A DNA stretch of 64,000 nucleotides, taken from contig OX465599.1 of the NCBI GenBank assembly GCA_950022295.1, forward strand, positions 289,561,501-289,625,500. Reading direction: 5' to 3'. Positions 23,220-35,684 of the stretch are shown piece after piece. A program made the translations under genes and the position numbers. Every line of letters starts with the position of its first letter. The stretch's first letter is position 1. Below the pieces are notes generated by a model. It saw nothing but the letters and a program-made list of their open reading frames with translations. It ran no database searches and was not told the DNA's origin. The DNA comes from Bromus sterilis (lineage: Eukaryota; Streptophyta; Magnoliopsida; Poales; Poaceae).

Positions 23220-24865
23220 TGATACGTCCAAAACGTATCTATAATTTCTTCTTGCTCCATGCATGTTTTGTGTGATATTGCTATGATCTAGATACACTTT
23301 CATACACTTTTGATCATATTTGGACTAACCTATTAACTCAGTGCACCACAGTGTCAGTTCTTGTTTTCTGCTGTTTTTCTATTTCAGTTTTCCCCCATAT
23401 AAAAAGTGCCAGAAAAATTCCGGGAAAAATATAGGAAAATTCAGCGTACAGGAAGCTTCGCGAAGAGCCCGAGTGGGTCCAGAGGGGAGCCAGGGGTGGC
23501 CCAGGCGGCCACCCGGGGCGGCCCCACCCCTGGCCGCGCTAGGGGGGCGCCTGGGGCCCCTGGTCCACCTCTGGCTGCCCCCCTTCGCCTATATATCCCC
23601 CGTGACGTGAAACCCTCGGGGACATAACCCTTTTTCGCGATCTCTCCTCTGTTCCGCCGCCGCCGCGCTTCCGAGATCGGGAGCACCAGAAGACCTCTTC
23701 CCGGCACCCTACCGGAGGGAGGGCCGACCTCCGGGAGTCTCCTCTCCACCATGGATGCTTCCCGGATGTCTCGTGAGTATTTTTCTTTGGACCATGGGTC
23801 CGTGATCAGTAGCTATGTCATGTTCTCCTCCCCTCTTTGTTCTTCAGTGTTTAGGCCTCGTGAGCTGCCCTACATGATCGAGGCACTTTTGTAATCTTTC
23901 TGCTGTTGCTATGCTGAGTTTGATGGGATCTGATGGATTATGAGATTATGTTCAGATTGTAATTGAGTAATATATTTGGTTTTTATCTCTTATATTTTGG
24001 TTCCTAAGTAATTCTTGCATGTTCTCCGTTGATGTTTATTGCTTTGGCCAAGTAGTAGGTAGTAACCCCAAGAGGGAACGTTATGCTCGATTGTGGGTTC
24101 ATGCCCCCCGATGACACGCTTGAGTGACAGATTCATGAGTCTAGGGGATGTGCTGTTGCCACAAGGGGGAAAACAACGGTGCTTGTAACCGCGGTTGAAA
24201 GGATTGTTTACTTTACGCAAAGTGCTTTTTAATGCAGTTGTCTGTTGCTTTGGGTTTACACTTTGGGTGGGACTCGCAACTTAATACCAGCGAGATGTTC
24301 TGGATAGATATCTGAAGGTGGATGATTAGTAGTAGATGCAGTTGGATTTCGGTCTACTTATTTTGGCGTACTGCCCGTGCTTTTGAGCCTCTTCCTTTCT
24401 TTTGTAGCATAGTTAGCATTGCGGTGCGTTCATAATCCTGTCAATGGCCTTTCTGTAAAAAATTTACCTCGCATAGCAGTTTTATCGTCTTTTGGGAGAG
24501 AGACATCACTAGTGAACATCACGTATCCCGGTCCATATCCTCATTACTATTTCCACGCTCATTTACTTTTCTGCTTTTACTTTCAGTTGCTATCATTATC
24601 CCTTGTGTTTGATCCTTTGTGAACAACAAGACCGGAGAGATTGACAACCTCTCTGAATTTCGTTGGGAACAAAGTTATTTTTGTCTGTGTGCAGGTCCGC
24701 GTCAATTGCGCCGCTGACACCTACTTATCATCTCTGGAGTCCTACTGGAGACAAATCTTGGTATCTTTACTGAGGGAATTTTGCTGCTGTGCTGCATCAC
24801 GCCTTCCACTTGGGGCCCACCAACGAAGGGCGAGAAGACTACACTCGTCAACTCTCGCGCCATCA
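23220..24865 (+). mobile_element. Solo LTR of the TGATACGTCC family inside gag-pol of element A
   Basis: 1646 bp from TGATACGTCC to GCGCCATCA. Flanks are TACCT (23215-23219) and TGCCT (24866-24870), a target duplication with one mismatch. It contains a GC-rich middle, a TATATAT core-promoter candidate at 23590-23596 and no coding domains. It is almost identical in layout to 28245-29889. Its orientation is opposite to the surrounding gag-pol. Confidence 0.88.
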
Positions 24866-25848
24866 TGCCTTCAACATCGCAGTGCTCGGAGTAGAGCGAG
24901 GTGGAGGCGGTGGGAGCTGAGAAAAGCGCGGGTCGGTGCAGTTGGGAGAAGTGTGCCCCGGCTCCCTGCACTTGTAGCAGATCTCGCCTGGCCTGGACTG
25001 GGACTTCGGCGTGGGTGGCCTCGCGTGTGGTGGTGTAGAGCGAGGCCCCTGCTGATCTGGGATGGGAGGGCAGGCAAAAGTGCGGACAACTGCCCCCCTC
25101 TGCTGGAACTGCTGCCTCTGCGGTGGTGCCTCTGTAACCCAAGTCTTTGCCTTCTTGTGGACCATCACTGCAGAGCTGTGCTCTCTCTGGCGCTTCCTGT
25201 CGGTATCCCACTCTGCTCTGGCTGACTCCTGGCGGATAGCTTATCCCCGAACTGCGAGAACAGCGTGGGGTTGCACTGGGTTAGTGCGTACTTGATCTCT
25301 GTAGTGAGACCCCCACGGAACCTGGCAATCCGCTTGGCCTCTGTGCTGACCTCCTCCGAAGCGTACCTGGCGAGCCTGACGAAGGCCAGGTTGTACTCCT
25401 GAACTGACCTGTCACCCTGTCTCAGAGCCAAGAACTCCTCTCGCTTCCTGTCCATCAAGCCACTCAGAATATGTGCTGCTCTGAAGTCCGCGACGAAGTC
25501 TGCCCACGTGATGATAGCATCGCCCTTGTTGGCCTTGTAGGTATCGTACCAGCTGGCTGCTGCACCCTTAAGCTGGAAGAAGGCGAACGGTCACTCAAGC
25601 GTGTTTGCATTGAAGTGCTTCTTGATCTCTGCGATCCAATCATCCGCTTCCAGCGGGTCTCGAGCCTCGGAGAACCTAGGGGGGTTGATAGCAAGGAACT
25701 GCTGCAGAGTGGTGTACTGTGGTCGATCACTCCTCTGGGCAGTCTGGTTCTGCAGCATCTGTAAGATCGCAGCTGTGCCCTGAGCCACTACGGTCACAGC
25801 CTCCCCAAGGAGAGGGTTCTCTGGCCGCGGCATGTTCTCTCTTGGCAT
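24866..25848 (-). pseudogene. Gag of element A
   Basis: The start is the Met at 25848 (MPRENMPRPENPLLG). The gag domain includes DPLEADDWIAEIKKHF, interrupted by TGA at 25591, then GLMDRKREEFLALRQG and SVQEYNLAFVRLARYA. Near 25165-25200 the frame shifts, and the last part holds the zinc knuckle CYKCREPGHTSPNC (CX2CX4HX4C). The end is cut by the solo LTR. The TGA fits a CGA to TGA change. Confidence 0.83.
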
Positions 25849-26508
25849 CCTGTATACAGGAACACTTATGAGAACATGGTAGAAACATTGACGAAACCAG
25901 AAGATAAAGCAATATTGACAACAAAACTTCCTCACGAGGTATGAGAAAGCCGAAGGCTGAAATTCCACCAAGGTTAACCCGGAAAGTCGAAAGCTAGGTG
26001 CTACTGGAATCCCCAAACCAAGATCATCCGAATCCAAGATAATAATCTGCTAGCGAGCACACAACAATATATACGAGTGGTTGAAGACCTGAACGTTGAG
26101 ACATCAGCCCTGAGCGGCCCGCCGAAGCGGTCTCCTATAGGGGGAGGAACCACATCTGGAGGATGCCAACCATCCCTGTATAGGAGTTTCACCTGAGGTA
26201 CGCCGTAAGCGAGGTGGAGCTGTCAACCCCAAGTGGCGGCTCAGTGTTCTCAACGTACGCCAACCCTTCTCGTCGCTAGCAAAAAATTATAGAGGAATCG
26301 GAGCCTCATGTAAATGAGAACCTATATTTGTTTTGAAAGGGGATAAGTTGCAGAGAGAAAACAACGTTGCACTTCCTCACGGAAAAAGGGGTGGGAGGGT
26401 GGGGTAAGAAGAAAAAGAACGAGTTCCTACTCTCCAATTTTTCCTTAATAACTACAAAATAGTTTCTAGACTCAACTTCGGCCAGTAAGGGGTCCTACAG
26501 TCAATCCT
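25849..26508 (-). other. Untranslated leader of element A
   Basis: About 660 bp between the gag start and the primer-binding site. No family domain is visible in the short ORFs here. The stretch near the primer-binding site (TAGACTCAACTTCGGCC) resembles the same position in element H, pointing to related leader ends in the two gypsy families. Confidence 0.5.
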
Positions 26509-26520
26509 GCTCTGATACCA
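26509..26520 (-). promoter_or_regulatory. Primer-binding site of element A (tRNA-iMet type)
   Basis: The minus strand reads TGGTATCAGAGC, 3 bp inside the LTR edge (TGTAAGGCC at 26524). It fixes the 5' LTR at 26524-32809 and the minus orientation. Confidence 0.9.
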
Positions 26521-26523
26521 AGT

Positions 26524-29500
26524 TGTAAGGCCCCCGATGCAGTGCTAACTCGAGTTAGTCGCTTCCGCGTCCCGCTCAAGTTAGTAGCGCATAAAATGCC
26601 ACCGACTCAAGACACTCGCACTCGTGTTGCTGCCGGATTCTCGACAACAGATATAAGAGCAATGAACTTTATACTAAGACATAAATATATAGAGTCGAGA
26701 ACATACATCACCACTGGTATTTATTACATCATCTCAAAGGTCCATGGACCCAATAGTACATCATGCAACAAGCGGAAGACAATCAAGACCGAGTACGGTC
26801 AAAATCCAAATGGCCCTAGAGAGGGCTGCACATAAATAGCCCACCCACGGATCGTCGGAGCCCAACTATAGGATCTACTGATCGAAGTCATCCTCATCGT
26901 CATCCTTCGGGGGCACCTCCACGAAGTATCGTCCGGTGCTCGGGTCGAGGTAGTAGTCAACTGCAGCGGCCGATCAGGCAAAACAGTAAAAGCACAAAAG
27001 GAAACCAGGGGTGAGATTATATCATTACAGGATAACTAACTCCCTACGGTAGGACAAGGTAAAAGTAAAGGTTGCAGCCGCACTAGCATATATGGTGTCT
27101 ATCGTTCTATTAGAATAGGGGTAAGATCCAAGACTGCACGTGACATCGTGTCATAAGTCTGCTATTCACCTGCTTACGCCAAACATAACACAACCTGGAT
27201 CTTCTCTCGATCCCCCTGGACGAAGAAAAGAAACCAAGGCAATCACACGGTAGGAAAGTTTTAATTATGAACCAATCTTTGATGTTATTCTATGAATAAG
27301 GAGTAGGTCTCAAGTCGTCCATAACCGCGGACACGGATTTTCGAAAAGATTTAACCCTGCAGGGGTGTACCAACTGCCCATCATAGGCTTCGCATGTACG
27401 TCCGGTTTCCACTTGGCTAGGTAAACACCCGAAACTTTGGAACGTCAGAGTCCCTCTAACTAACAACGCACAACTCCAGGTGGCCCCCGGTGAGTCGACA
27501 CCCAACTCAAAAGCCGGCCGCGCTCTCGAATTGGTCTCTACCGTCTGTCACAGGTTTGGATACCCGGTTAATCACACATGGGACACTAGGTCCTCAGCCG
27601 GACAAGGTGGGCCAGCCAAGGAACAAGTCCTCCTGGCCCGGGGTGGTTTGTAAACAACTGGGGTACCACCAGCACACACACGTTGCAAATAGTAAATCAG
27701 CTCGGGCCACCACTAGAACTGTATGAAGCTAGGTAGGTAAGACAAGGGGACCCCATAGAATCCCACACACGATTAGGCACGCTCGTTAAGAAACACAATA
27801 CCCGGAACTCGGGACCTAGGTGACTCAAATGGAACAAAACACCATGCGGGAACAGCCTGGTCTCCCATCTTTTGTCAAGTAAAAATTAACATCATAATAA
27901 TAATAAATATCAACCAACTTCTGTAATAACATGATATCCAAACCATAGCATAGGATAAGCAGCAAGTTTAACTACTCATACTAAGCAAAGGCTGAGCAGC
28001 GGTAACCTAGCAATACAAGGTTTTGCTGGGATGTGGGGATCATGGCTGTTTAGTTTTTGATTTTGGCATAAACAAGGTGGATAGGTTCAAACAGTCGTTC
28101 TAGACTACAGCTAGGCAGGTAGGCAGAAAGGTATCAAGTAATGGCATAAATCTTCCCCTTTCCTGGGTAATCGGTCCACGGAGTAGACGTAGCAGGATCC
28201 TCGGGCTCGGTGTCGGAAACCTCCACGTAAGTCTCCTCGGCAGGTGATACGTCCAAAATGTATCTATAATTTCTGCCTGCTCGATGCATGTTTTGTGTGA
28301 TATTGCTATGATCTAGATACACTTTCATACACTTTTGATCATATTTGGACTAACCTATTAACTCAGTGCACCACAGTGTCAGTTCCTGTTTTCTGTTGTT
28401 TGTCTATTTCTGTTTTCCCCCATATAAAAAGGGCCAGAAAAATTCCGGGAAAAATATAGGAAAAATAAGCATACATGAAGCTTCGCGAAGAGCCCGAGTG
28501 GGGCCAGAGGGGAGCCAGGGGTGGCCCAGACGGCCACCCGGCGCGGCCCCACCCCTGGCCGCGCCAGGGGGCGCCTGGGGCCCCTAGTCCACCTCTGGCT
28601 GCAACCCTTTGCCTATATATCCCCCGTGACGTGAAACCCTCGGGGACAGAACCCCTTTTCGTGATCTCTCCTCTATTCCGCCGCCGCCGCGCTTCCGAGA
28701 TCGGGAGCGCCAAAAGACCTCTTCCTGGCACCCTGCCGGAGGGAGGGCCGACCTCCGGGAGTCTCCTCTCCACCATGGATGCTTCCCGGATGTCTCGTGA
28801 GTAGTTTTCCTTGGACCATGGGTCCGTGATAGGTAGCTATGTGATGTTCTCCTCCCCTCTTTGTTCTTCATGGTTTAGACCTCGTGAGCTGCCCTACATG
28901 ATCGAGGCACTTTTGTAATCTTTTTACTGTTGCTATGCTGAGTTTGATGGGATCTGATGGATTATGAGATTATGTTCAGATTGTGATTGAGTAATATATT
29001 TCGTTTTTATCTCCTATATTTTTGTTCCTAAGTAATTCTTTCATGTTCACCGTTGTTGTTTATTGCTTTGGCAAAGTAGTAGGTAGTAACCCCAAGAGGG
29101 AACGTTATGCTCGATTGTGGGTTCATGCCCCCCGATGACACGCTTGAGTGACAGAAACATGAGTCTAGGGGATGTGTTGTTGCCACAAGGGGGAAAACAA
29201 TGGTGCTTGTAACCGCGGTTGCAAGGATTGTTTACTTTACGCAAAGTGATTTTTAATGCAGTTGTCTGTTGCTTTGGGTTTACACTTTGGGTGGGACTCG
29301 CAACTTAATACCAGCGAGATGTTCTGGATAGAGATCTCAAGGTGGATGATTAGTAGTAGATGCAGTTGGATTTCGGTCTACTTATTTTGGCGTACAACCC
29401 GTGCTTTTGAGCCTCTTCCTTTCTTTTGTAGCATAGTTAGCATTGCGGTGCGTTCATAATCCTGTCAATTGCCCTTCTGTAATTTGTTTACCTCGCATAG

Positions 29501-32500
29501 CAGTTTTATCGTCTTTTGGGAGAGAGACATCACTAGTGAACATCACGTATTCCGGTCCATATCCTCATTACTGTTTCCACGCTAATTTAATTTTCTGCTT
29601 TTACTTTCAGTTGCTATCATTATCCCTTGGGTTTGATCCTTTGTGAACAACAAGACCGGAGAGATTGACACCCTCTCTAAACTTCGTTGGGAACAAAGTT
29701 ATTTGTGTCTGTGTGCAGGTCCGTGTCAGTTGCGCCGCTGACACCTACTTATCATCTCTGGAGTCCTACTGGAGACAAACCTTGCTATCTTTACTGAGGG
29801 AAATTTGCTGATGTGCTGCATCATGCCTTCCACTTGGGGCTCACCAACGAAGGGCGAGGAGACTACACCTGTCAACTCTCGCGCCATCAGCAGGCTCAGG
29901 TGCTAATGTAAAGTACCGGAAAGGAAAGGCACACAAGTAAGCAGTGTTTGCAATGCACATGCATGGATTGTATGATCAATTTTAATAGACATGATGTGAC
30001 CCTATCTAGTCAGATTTAAATGAAGGTGGTGACGACACGTGAACAACTTCATATGCAATTTATTTACGTTGATGGCTTTGGTCTTAGCCATTAATTCTTG
30101 GTGTAAGTAGCATGGAAACATGGCATGGCATGAAACAATAATAACAATTTAACAAAGTAAAGCATCGTAAAATAAAACTAACGATTCCGGAGACGGAGAA
30201 AGTGTCGGAGAAGTTGACACCACGGGATATACAACAGAAGAAAAAGGATCCAGCCACATTGCATATGACAACAAGTTAAGGGCTGGTTTGATGTAGCAAA
30301 GATTTGAAGATGACATTGAAAAGAACTTGAAATGATCAAATGATCAGAATTCAACATGCACTGAAGTTGGAATAAAGCAAGATATGATGGGCAATGATTG
30401 AAAAAGTTGAGTGTTTGCACCATGTCCATTTGAGTTGCACAAAACTCCAAATGGACATCACCATTTGAATCCCTGCATTTTTCTACCCCAAAACCATATA
30501 AGACATGGCACCATTTGAATTTACAAAGCACATTTGCAAATTCAAATGAATTCAGGGGCCTGAGTGCAATGTTGCACCACTTGCATTTTGGGAACGGCTC
30601 AGATGGTAAAACAAATATCACCACACTGTTCCTTGGGAAAAACTACCCAAGAGTCATATATGGGTTGCCATATTTGATTTTTTGAGAAGTAGTTGCAAAA
30701 ACCTATGAAAAAGGGGGCCTATTTGCAAATTTACCATCACTCCAATTTTGGAAGGGGCAAAATTCAGAATGAACATCACCATGATGATCAGTGGCTCAAG
30801 CTACCCCAACTTCATATATTGGATGCCCAAAACGAGACTCAAGTTTAAAAATCGATTTGAATTTGAATTCAAATTCAAATTGAAAATTAAACAGAAAAAA
30901 ATGAAAAGAAAAAGAAAAGAAAGGGCATATCCCACATGGGCTGCCTCGGGCGCCAGGGCCCATCTCTCCTTCTCCTCTCCTCGGCCCAGCTCGGCTGAGA
31001 CAGAAAAGAAAAATCAACAAAAAAGAAAAATGTCGCGCCCTCTGGATCGTGGCCAAAGGCCACTTCTCTCCTTCCAGGCCCAGCTCGGCAGCCCCCCTCT
31101 GAATTGAACCCGCGCCCTCTGAAGAAAGGCGACACCTTCCCTCTGAACTTGACGCGGCAAAAACTTCTGGCGAACCTAGCGTCGCACTCCGACCACCTCC
31201 CCGCGAGCTACCACGGGGAATCTCGAGAGGGCACCTCCCTCTGCACAACTGTGCACGCCATGGCCACTAACTTCCTCCTACCTCGCCGGAATCCTCACGG
31301 GATCAGAGAGGAGACGGCCTGCTCTGAAGATCCGGAACCCGCGCAATCCCGACGATCTTCCGGCGAGCCTAGCGGTGCACACAGACCAACTCCGGCCGCG
31401 CTACGGTGTTCTAAACGAAGCTGGGACCTCCACCTACGCATCTGTACTCCAGATCCAACCCCTAGCTCCACGACGGCGACGCGATGATCGACTGAAGATC
31501 ACGGCGGTGCCACTGTCTACCGCGTTTTCTTCAGACACCGGCGAGGAAATTTTAAAACACGCGCAAGCCCTCTCCTTTGAGGCCACAGACGCGTCCCAGA
31601 CGTGTACAGAGCACGTCCGCGCACACCTCGGTGATGCCATTGTCACGGTGACCCCCGGACTGGCCGGGACCCGCGACACAGCGGCCGAAAACGTAAAACT
31701 ACGGGCCTATCTACTACGAGCGAACGAGGGAGCAGGGGAGCACTAGAGGCTCACCTTGGGGTTCTCGGGGACGGCCTCGACACCTTGGAGGGGACAACGG
31801 AGCGGACGGTCAACGGCGAAGCAGAACGGCTGCGCCGCGGGGGTGCTACGTCGTGGGACCGCGGTGGAGCTCCTGCAACCACGATGCCGACGGGAAGGGG
31901 TCAGAAAGGCCTGCAGGAGGGCGAGCGCGAACGCGTGGACGACGACACGGATCAACGGCGGTGAATTGTGCTCCGGTCACCTGCGGCAGTGGCGGGGCGG
32001 ATCAAAGCAATTGAGCGCGGCGGCGGCGAGCCAAGGGGGGAAATTGGAGGAGGGGAACCCTAGGTTCCCCGGGTCTCCGGTGGCCTCAAATAGGGAGCTC
32101 CCGTGGCCGGACACGCTCGTGAGAGAGGAGGGGGGAGGGGACCTCTGTCCACGTTGGAAAGACGAAGGAGGAGAGCCCTTGGATGCAGATCAAACGGCTC
32201 AGGCGCCCTCCACTTACCCCTTCGCGGCTGGGCTCTAGCCCGAGAAGGAGGGAAAGGCCCAGGTGGGCTGGGCCTGCAACATGAATGGGAAGAAAAGAAG
32301 GAAAGGAAACCCCCCATGCCTGTCCTTTTCCATTAAAAAAACAGAAAGGATTTAGAGTTTTCCCGACTTAATTACAAGGTTTAAAAATACATAAAAATGT
32401 GTAAAATGATGCTTGCAATATTCTTCAATTTCTAAAAATGGTTTGAGCATTTTTGGCAACAACAAGATGTGGGGCTCTTTTTGAATTCAAAAACACTTTG

Positions 32501-32809
32501 AACTAGGGCTCCTGTTGTTGGAAGTTGCAAAAAAATGGATTGAGAGTTTGGAAAACCTTGGCAAGCCAAAAGAATTGGCTAGGCCAAGTTTGAGGTTGAG
32601 GGGAGTTGAAATGCAATTGGAACAATTGCATGAGCATGCTACTTGAACCCAGTTGGGAGCAATTGAAAACAAAACAGATGGGCTCCAATCCCAAAGCAAT
32701 TGGAAATCACCACATGAAATTTCAAGACCAACTACCATGTTATGTTACAAGTCCAACAGGCCAAAAAAATTACAAGGTGTTTCATAGGCATTACATGTGG
32801 GCTGTTACA
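26524..32809 (-). repeat. 5' LTR of element A with one nested solo LTR
   Basis: TGTAAGGCCCCCGATGC to GGGCTGTTACA. After removing the solo LTR at 28245-29889 and one target copy, it is about 4636 bp, long for a plant gypsy LTR. It matches the 3' LTR along its whole length, including an AT-rich part (29900-30900) and a GC-rich block (about 31140-32250). The minus-strand 5' end TGTAACAGCCC is the U3 side. Confidence 0.87.
28245..29889 (+). mobile_element. Solo LTR of the TGATACGTCC family inside the 5' LTR of element A
   Basis: 1645 bp from TGATACGTCC to GCGCCATCA with a perfect 5-bp duplication GCAGG (28240-28244 and 29890-29894). Removing it restores the sequence seen at 16830 in the other LTR. 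A TATATAT box candidate lies at 28614-28620. No internal region remains. Confidence 0.9.
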
Positions 32810-33005
32810 CGGGATCACATACTTGTACTTGTACTTGCCCTTTGTGTTAGCCTTCTTCTTGGTCCATGACTTCTTGAACTTGGTTGTGTTCTGCACCATC
32901 AACACTTGATGTGTGCCCTTCTTAATGTCCTGCTCTGCTATCTTCAGCATCACATGCAATTCAGTGGGCTTCTTTTCCATGCCATGCATATGAAAGTTCG
33001 TAATG
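32810..33005 (-). pseudogene. copia element G, gag fragment (right half)
   Basis: The minus-strand translation FITNFHMHGMEKKPTELHVM, then LKIAEQDIKKG and a lysine-rich KYKYVIP, is a typical copia gag segment just before the zinc knuckle. It continues in frame across element A into TRAPAPKPGP...CLYCKENGHW at 8876 and below. Its upstream end at about 33005 abuts a gypsy LTR fragment, so most of gag and the 5' LTR are missing. Confidence 0.85.
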
Positions 33006-33011
33006 AACGAG

Positions 33012-33413
33012 TTATCGTCTTTTGGAAGAGAGACATCACTAGTGAACATCTTGGGACCCCGGTCCATATTTCCACCAATGTTTACACCTTCACTTTATTT
33101 ACTGATTTTACCTTTCGTTGCAATTATCACTACCATCAACCCTTGCATTTTATCCTTTGTAAACAACAAGGCCAGAGGGATTGACAACCCCTTTGTACTC
33201 GTTGGGAGCAAAGATATATGTTATGTGTGCATGTCCAGGCTAAGCAAGTGAATTGAGTAAACGACACCTCACTTGCTGAACCACCTACTTGTCGATCTTA
33301 GAGTCCTACTGGATTCACTTTCAACCTTGGTATCTTTTCCAAGGGAAATTTTACTGCTGTGCTACATCTCAACCTTCCACTTGGGGTAACCAACGAGGGG
33401 CGAGAAGCCATCA
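33012..33413 (+). mobile_element. LTR fragment, 3' part of a TGATACG-type LTR
   Basis: It matches the last 400 bp of the other TGATACG LTRs (ATCGTCTTTTGGAAGAGAG through GGGGCGAGAAGCCATCA). The 5' part is missing at the join with copia gag. No primer-binding site follows, so it is a truncated solo LTR or remnant. Confidence 0.75.
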
Positions 33414-35680
33414 CTCTCCTACGAACAAGAACAGGCAAGTCAATAAATCACGTAACCGACGGCGCGCCCAAGTAATGTGCGATTGTGATTTTCACTAAAA
33501 TTCCAAGGGGGTTTTCGAACAATTCCCAGCCCACGGGCTCAGCTCCGCTTCCGCCAGCGTGGTGCCAAGTGTCATCGCATGGTTGACTATGGACTAGTTA
33601 GCACCCACCTAGGAAGCTATGGGTTTGCAGCATCACAATTTGCAAGATTGTGGACTAGACCATCACCCATGTTGCAAGTTTGTGGGTCTCTAATGCTTTT
33701 ACCTCTAAACAATTCAACCCACTCAACTGGTAATTTGAGTTGTGCTCATGAAACAGCCAGATTGGACGAGGGAAAGCAGCCCCAACTCAAGCAGACACAA
33801 CACGAGTTCCATAAACGAACCAGCTCAGATCAGCTGGTGATCACGAACTGGGAGCAATAATAAACCAATCTCGAAACCAATGTGTTTTTTGTTTGTTTTG
33901 TAAAAGGGAATATATATTAATATCGCAAGGATACAAATTACACCCAGTGTCTGCATCGACAAGATGTTAGAAGACATCCAGGATGCACACAACAAAGAAA
34001 ACATATAAAATAAAAATAAAGGCCCCTCGTGGTGTACAACCACTCGCAACAAGAGCACTCTAACCACCACCGAATACAACACATGTACTACATACTATGC
34101 TCTCCAAAAGCGACGCCTCCAAGAAAGAAACAATGCACAAGTGTTGTCGTTGTCCGATCGAAGATCTTGGGTTTTCACCCCGGAGAAAGACCAAGTTTTC
34201 AAAACAACGTCTTCAGATAAGCCATTGCCAGGTACAACCAATGAATGTCAGACCTTGGGTTTTTATTCTGTAAATCTTGACTCGGTACTCGAGGAGCACC
34301 ATCGAAAATGCAGTTCACTTGAGTTGCCATCCCCACTTGCCAAGGCTGCTACTGCAAGTCGCCAAACACCAAACACCCAAGAAAAACATGTGCCGCCAGT
34401 CCACAACGCAACCATAATACCTTTCCATCATTATGGACCTCCGATCTTAATTGCCATAACTTTCTCCACCTCTGTCTATACCTTATAAATCTATATTTAG
34501 ACATGTCCCATGACAGTAACAAAAAGGTGAAGCTTCGCGCCACGCCCTCATGAAGCCACGCTGGCCGGAGAGAAGGGCGCACACGACCGGATCGATTCCA
34601 AACTAGATATTCGGTGACATCATTCGCAAAACTGGGGAAATCTCAAAGAGGAGACCGGAACTCATCGGCGTCCATTTCAAAGAGATCAGCTTGAGCCAGA
34701 TCGATGACATGATGCTCGAAGATTAGCAGGTCCAACGGGCGTCAGATCTGGACGATCATGGACCTCGGTGCCTCCTGTGGACGGAGACCACCTTACGAAC
34801 GATCTGACGACCGCCCGTCGTCAGACCGGGTCGAGGGAGCGCGTCCAGGATCTTGGCGCAGGTGCATGACATCGCGGGTGGGAAGCCATGTGGAAGTGGC
34901 CACGTCGACACCCCGTCACCAGCGAACCCAAGACGCATCGGCGCCGGCCTGAGCCGCTGTGGTCCGCGCCGAGTCGCCACCGTAAACCATGTCCAGCCGC
35001 GGCCGCACATGTGCCCATCCGCCGCCCAGATCCGAAGCCCACACTACCGCCACGGAGGAGCCCCGCCACCACCATCCTGGGTGGCTCACGGCTTGGCCTG
35101 CGACCACCTCCGTCGGCGGCGAAGCGACAGAGAAGGTGGAGGGGAGGTGTTGGCGGCGACCCGTCTAGGGTTGGCCCCGAGTCGCACAGGAGGCGCCGCG
35201 GGGGAGGAGCGTAATTAGCGGATCGGGATCAAGGGACACTCGTGTTAGAATTGAACAAAGGTGCGCGGTCCCCGACAAATCTCGTACGCGCGCCAGGCGA
35301 TTACGGGACGCACCGCAAGAGAGCGCGGGGTCGAACGATGTGGGCGCTGCCGCTGTTCCGCAGCAGCGACGGAGGGGCGCTCCGCACGCAGGGGCTGGCT
35401 GAGACGGCGGTCTCGACGGCAGCTGCACGCGGAGCAGGTCATGCCCGCCGGCTCCTCCTCCCACTCCCCCAAGCTCGGCCCCTCCACATCGCCGTAGAAC
35501 CCCAGCAGCACCACCTCTCATGGAGGCCGCCGTGAGCGGACGTGGGCCAGGGCGTCAGAGCGCCAGGGAAACGCAAATAATTCAGTTAAATCTGAATCTA
35601 AAAGAGAAGGAAACTATATGAAGGCTCGGTGGGATTCTCAACCCGGAAGCAATTTCGAAACCTCCCGCGCCCCCTGCCCA
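33414..35680. other. Unassigned sequence upstream of the F-box gene remains
   Basis: About 2.3 kb that I cannot assign. It goes from AT-rich (33870-34020, TTTTGTAAAAGGGAATATAT) to strongly GC-rich (34740-35220), a gradient often left by a 5'-GC-rich element on the minus strand. At 35245-35521 overlapping GC-rich ORFs occur on both strands; one minus ORF reads GFYGDVEGPSLGEWEEE and might be an exon-like scrap, but GC-rich DNA gives such ORFs by chance. No RNA gene is seen. The final part may hold the promoter of the gene at 35848. Confidence 0.4.
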
Positions 35681-35684
35681 GCAC

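Larger units (their letters stand above)
8877..32809 (-). mobile_element. Complete Ty3/gypsy chromovirus-type element A with nested insertions
   Basis: Its ends are TGTAAAGCC at 8877 and GGCTGTTACA at 32809. The flanking 5-bp duplication CGGGA is at 8872-8876 and 32810-32814, and joining the flanks restores a continuous copia reading from KYVIP to the CCHC knuckle. Inside are the 3' LTR (8877-19795), pol and gag (19796-25848), leader, tRNA-iMet primer-binding site (26509-26520) and 5' LTR (26524-32809). The integrase ends in a chromodomain, so it belongs to the chromoviruses, perhaps the Tekay lineage. It carries solo LTRs in both LTRs and in gag-pol and has many stops, so it is dead. In one aligned 90-bp stretch of the two LTRs (16381 versus 27781 onward) I counted about five differences, so it is not very recent. 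Confidence 0.9.

Noticed and set aside
23341..23752. ORFs of 73-103 codons in the solo LTRs (also 28363-28804, 44624-45062, 51169-51606, 60575-60961, 62575-63000)
   Set aside because: They recur in every TGATACG-type LTR over the GC-rich block, on both strands, without protein-like conservation; treated as LTR sequence.
35245..35521. Minus-strand GC-rich ORF with GFYGDVEGPSLGEWEEE as a bidirectional neighbour gene
   Set aside because: No recognisable family, both strands open, and no supporting splice or start context; left as unassigned sequence.
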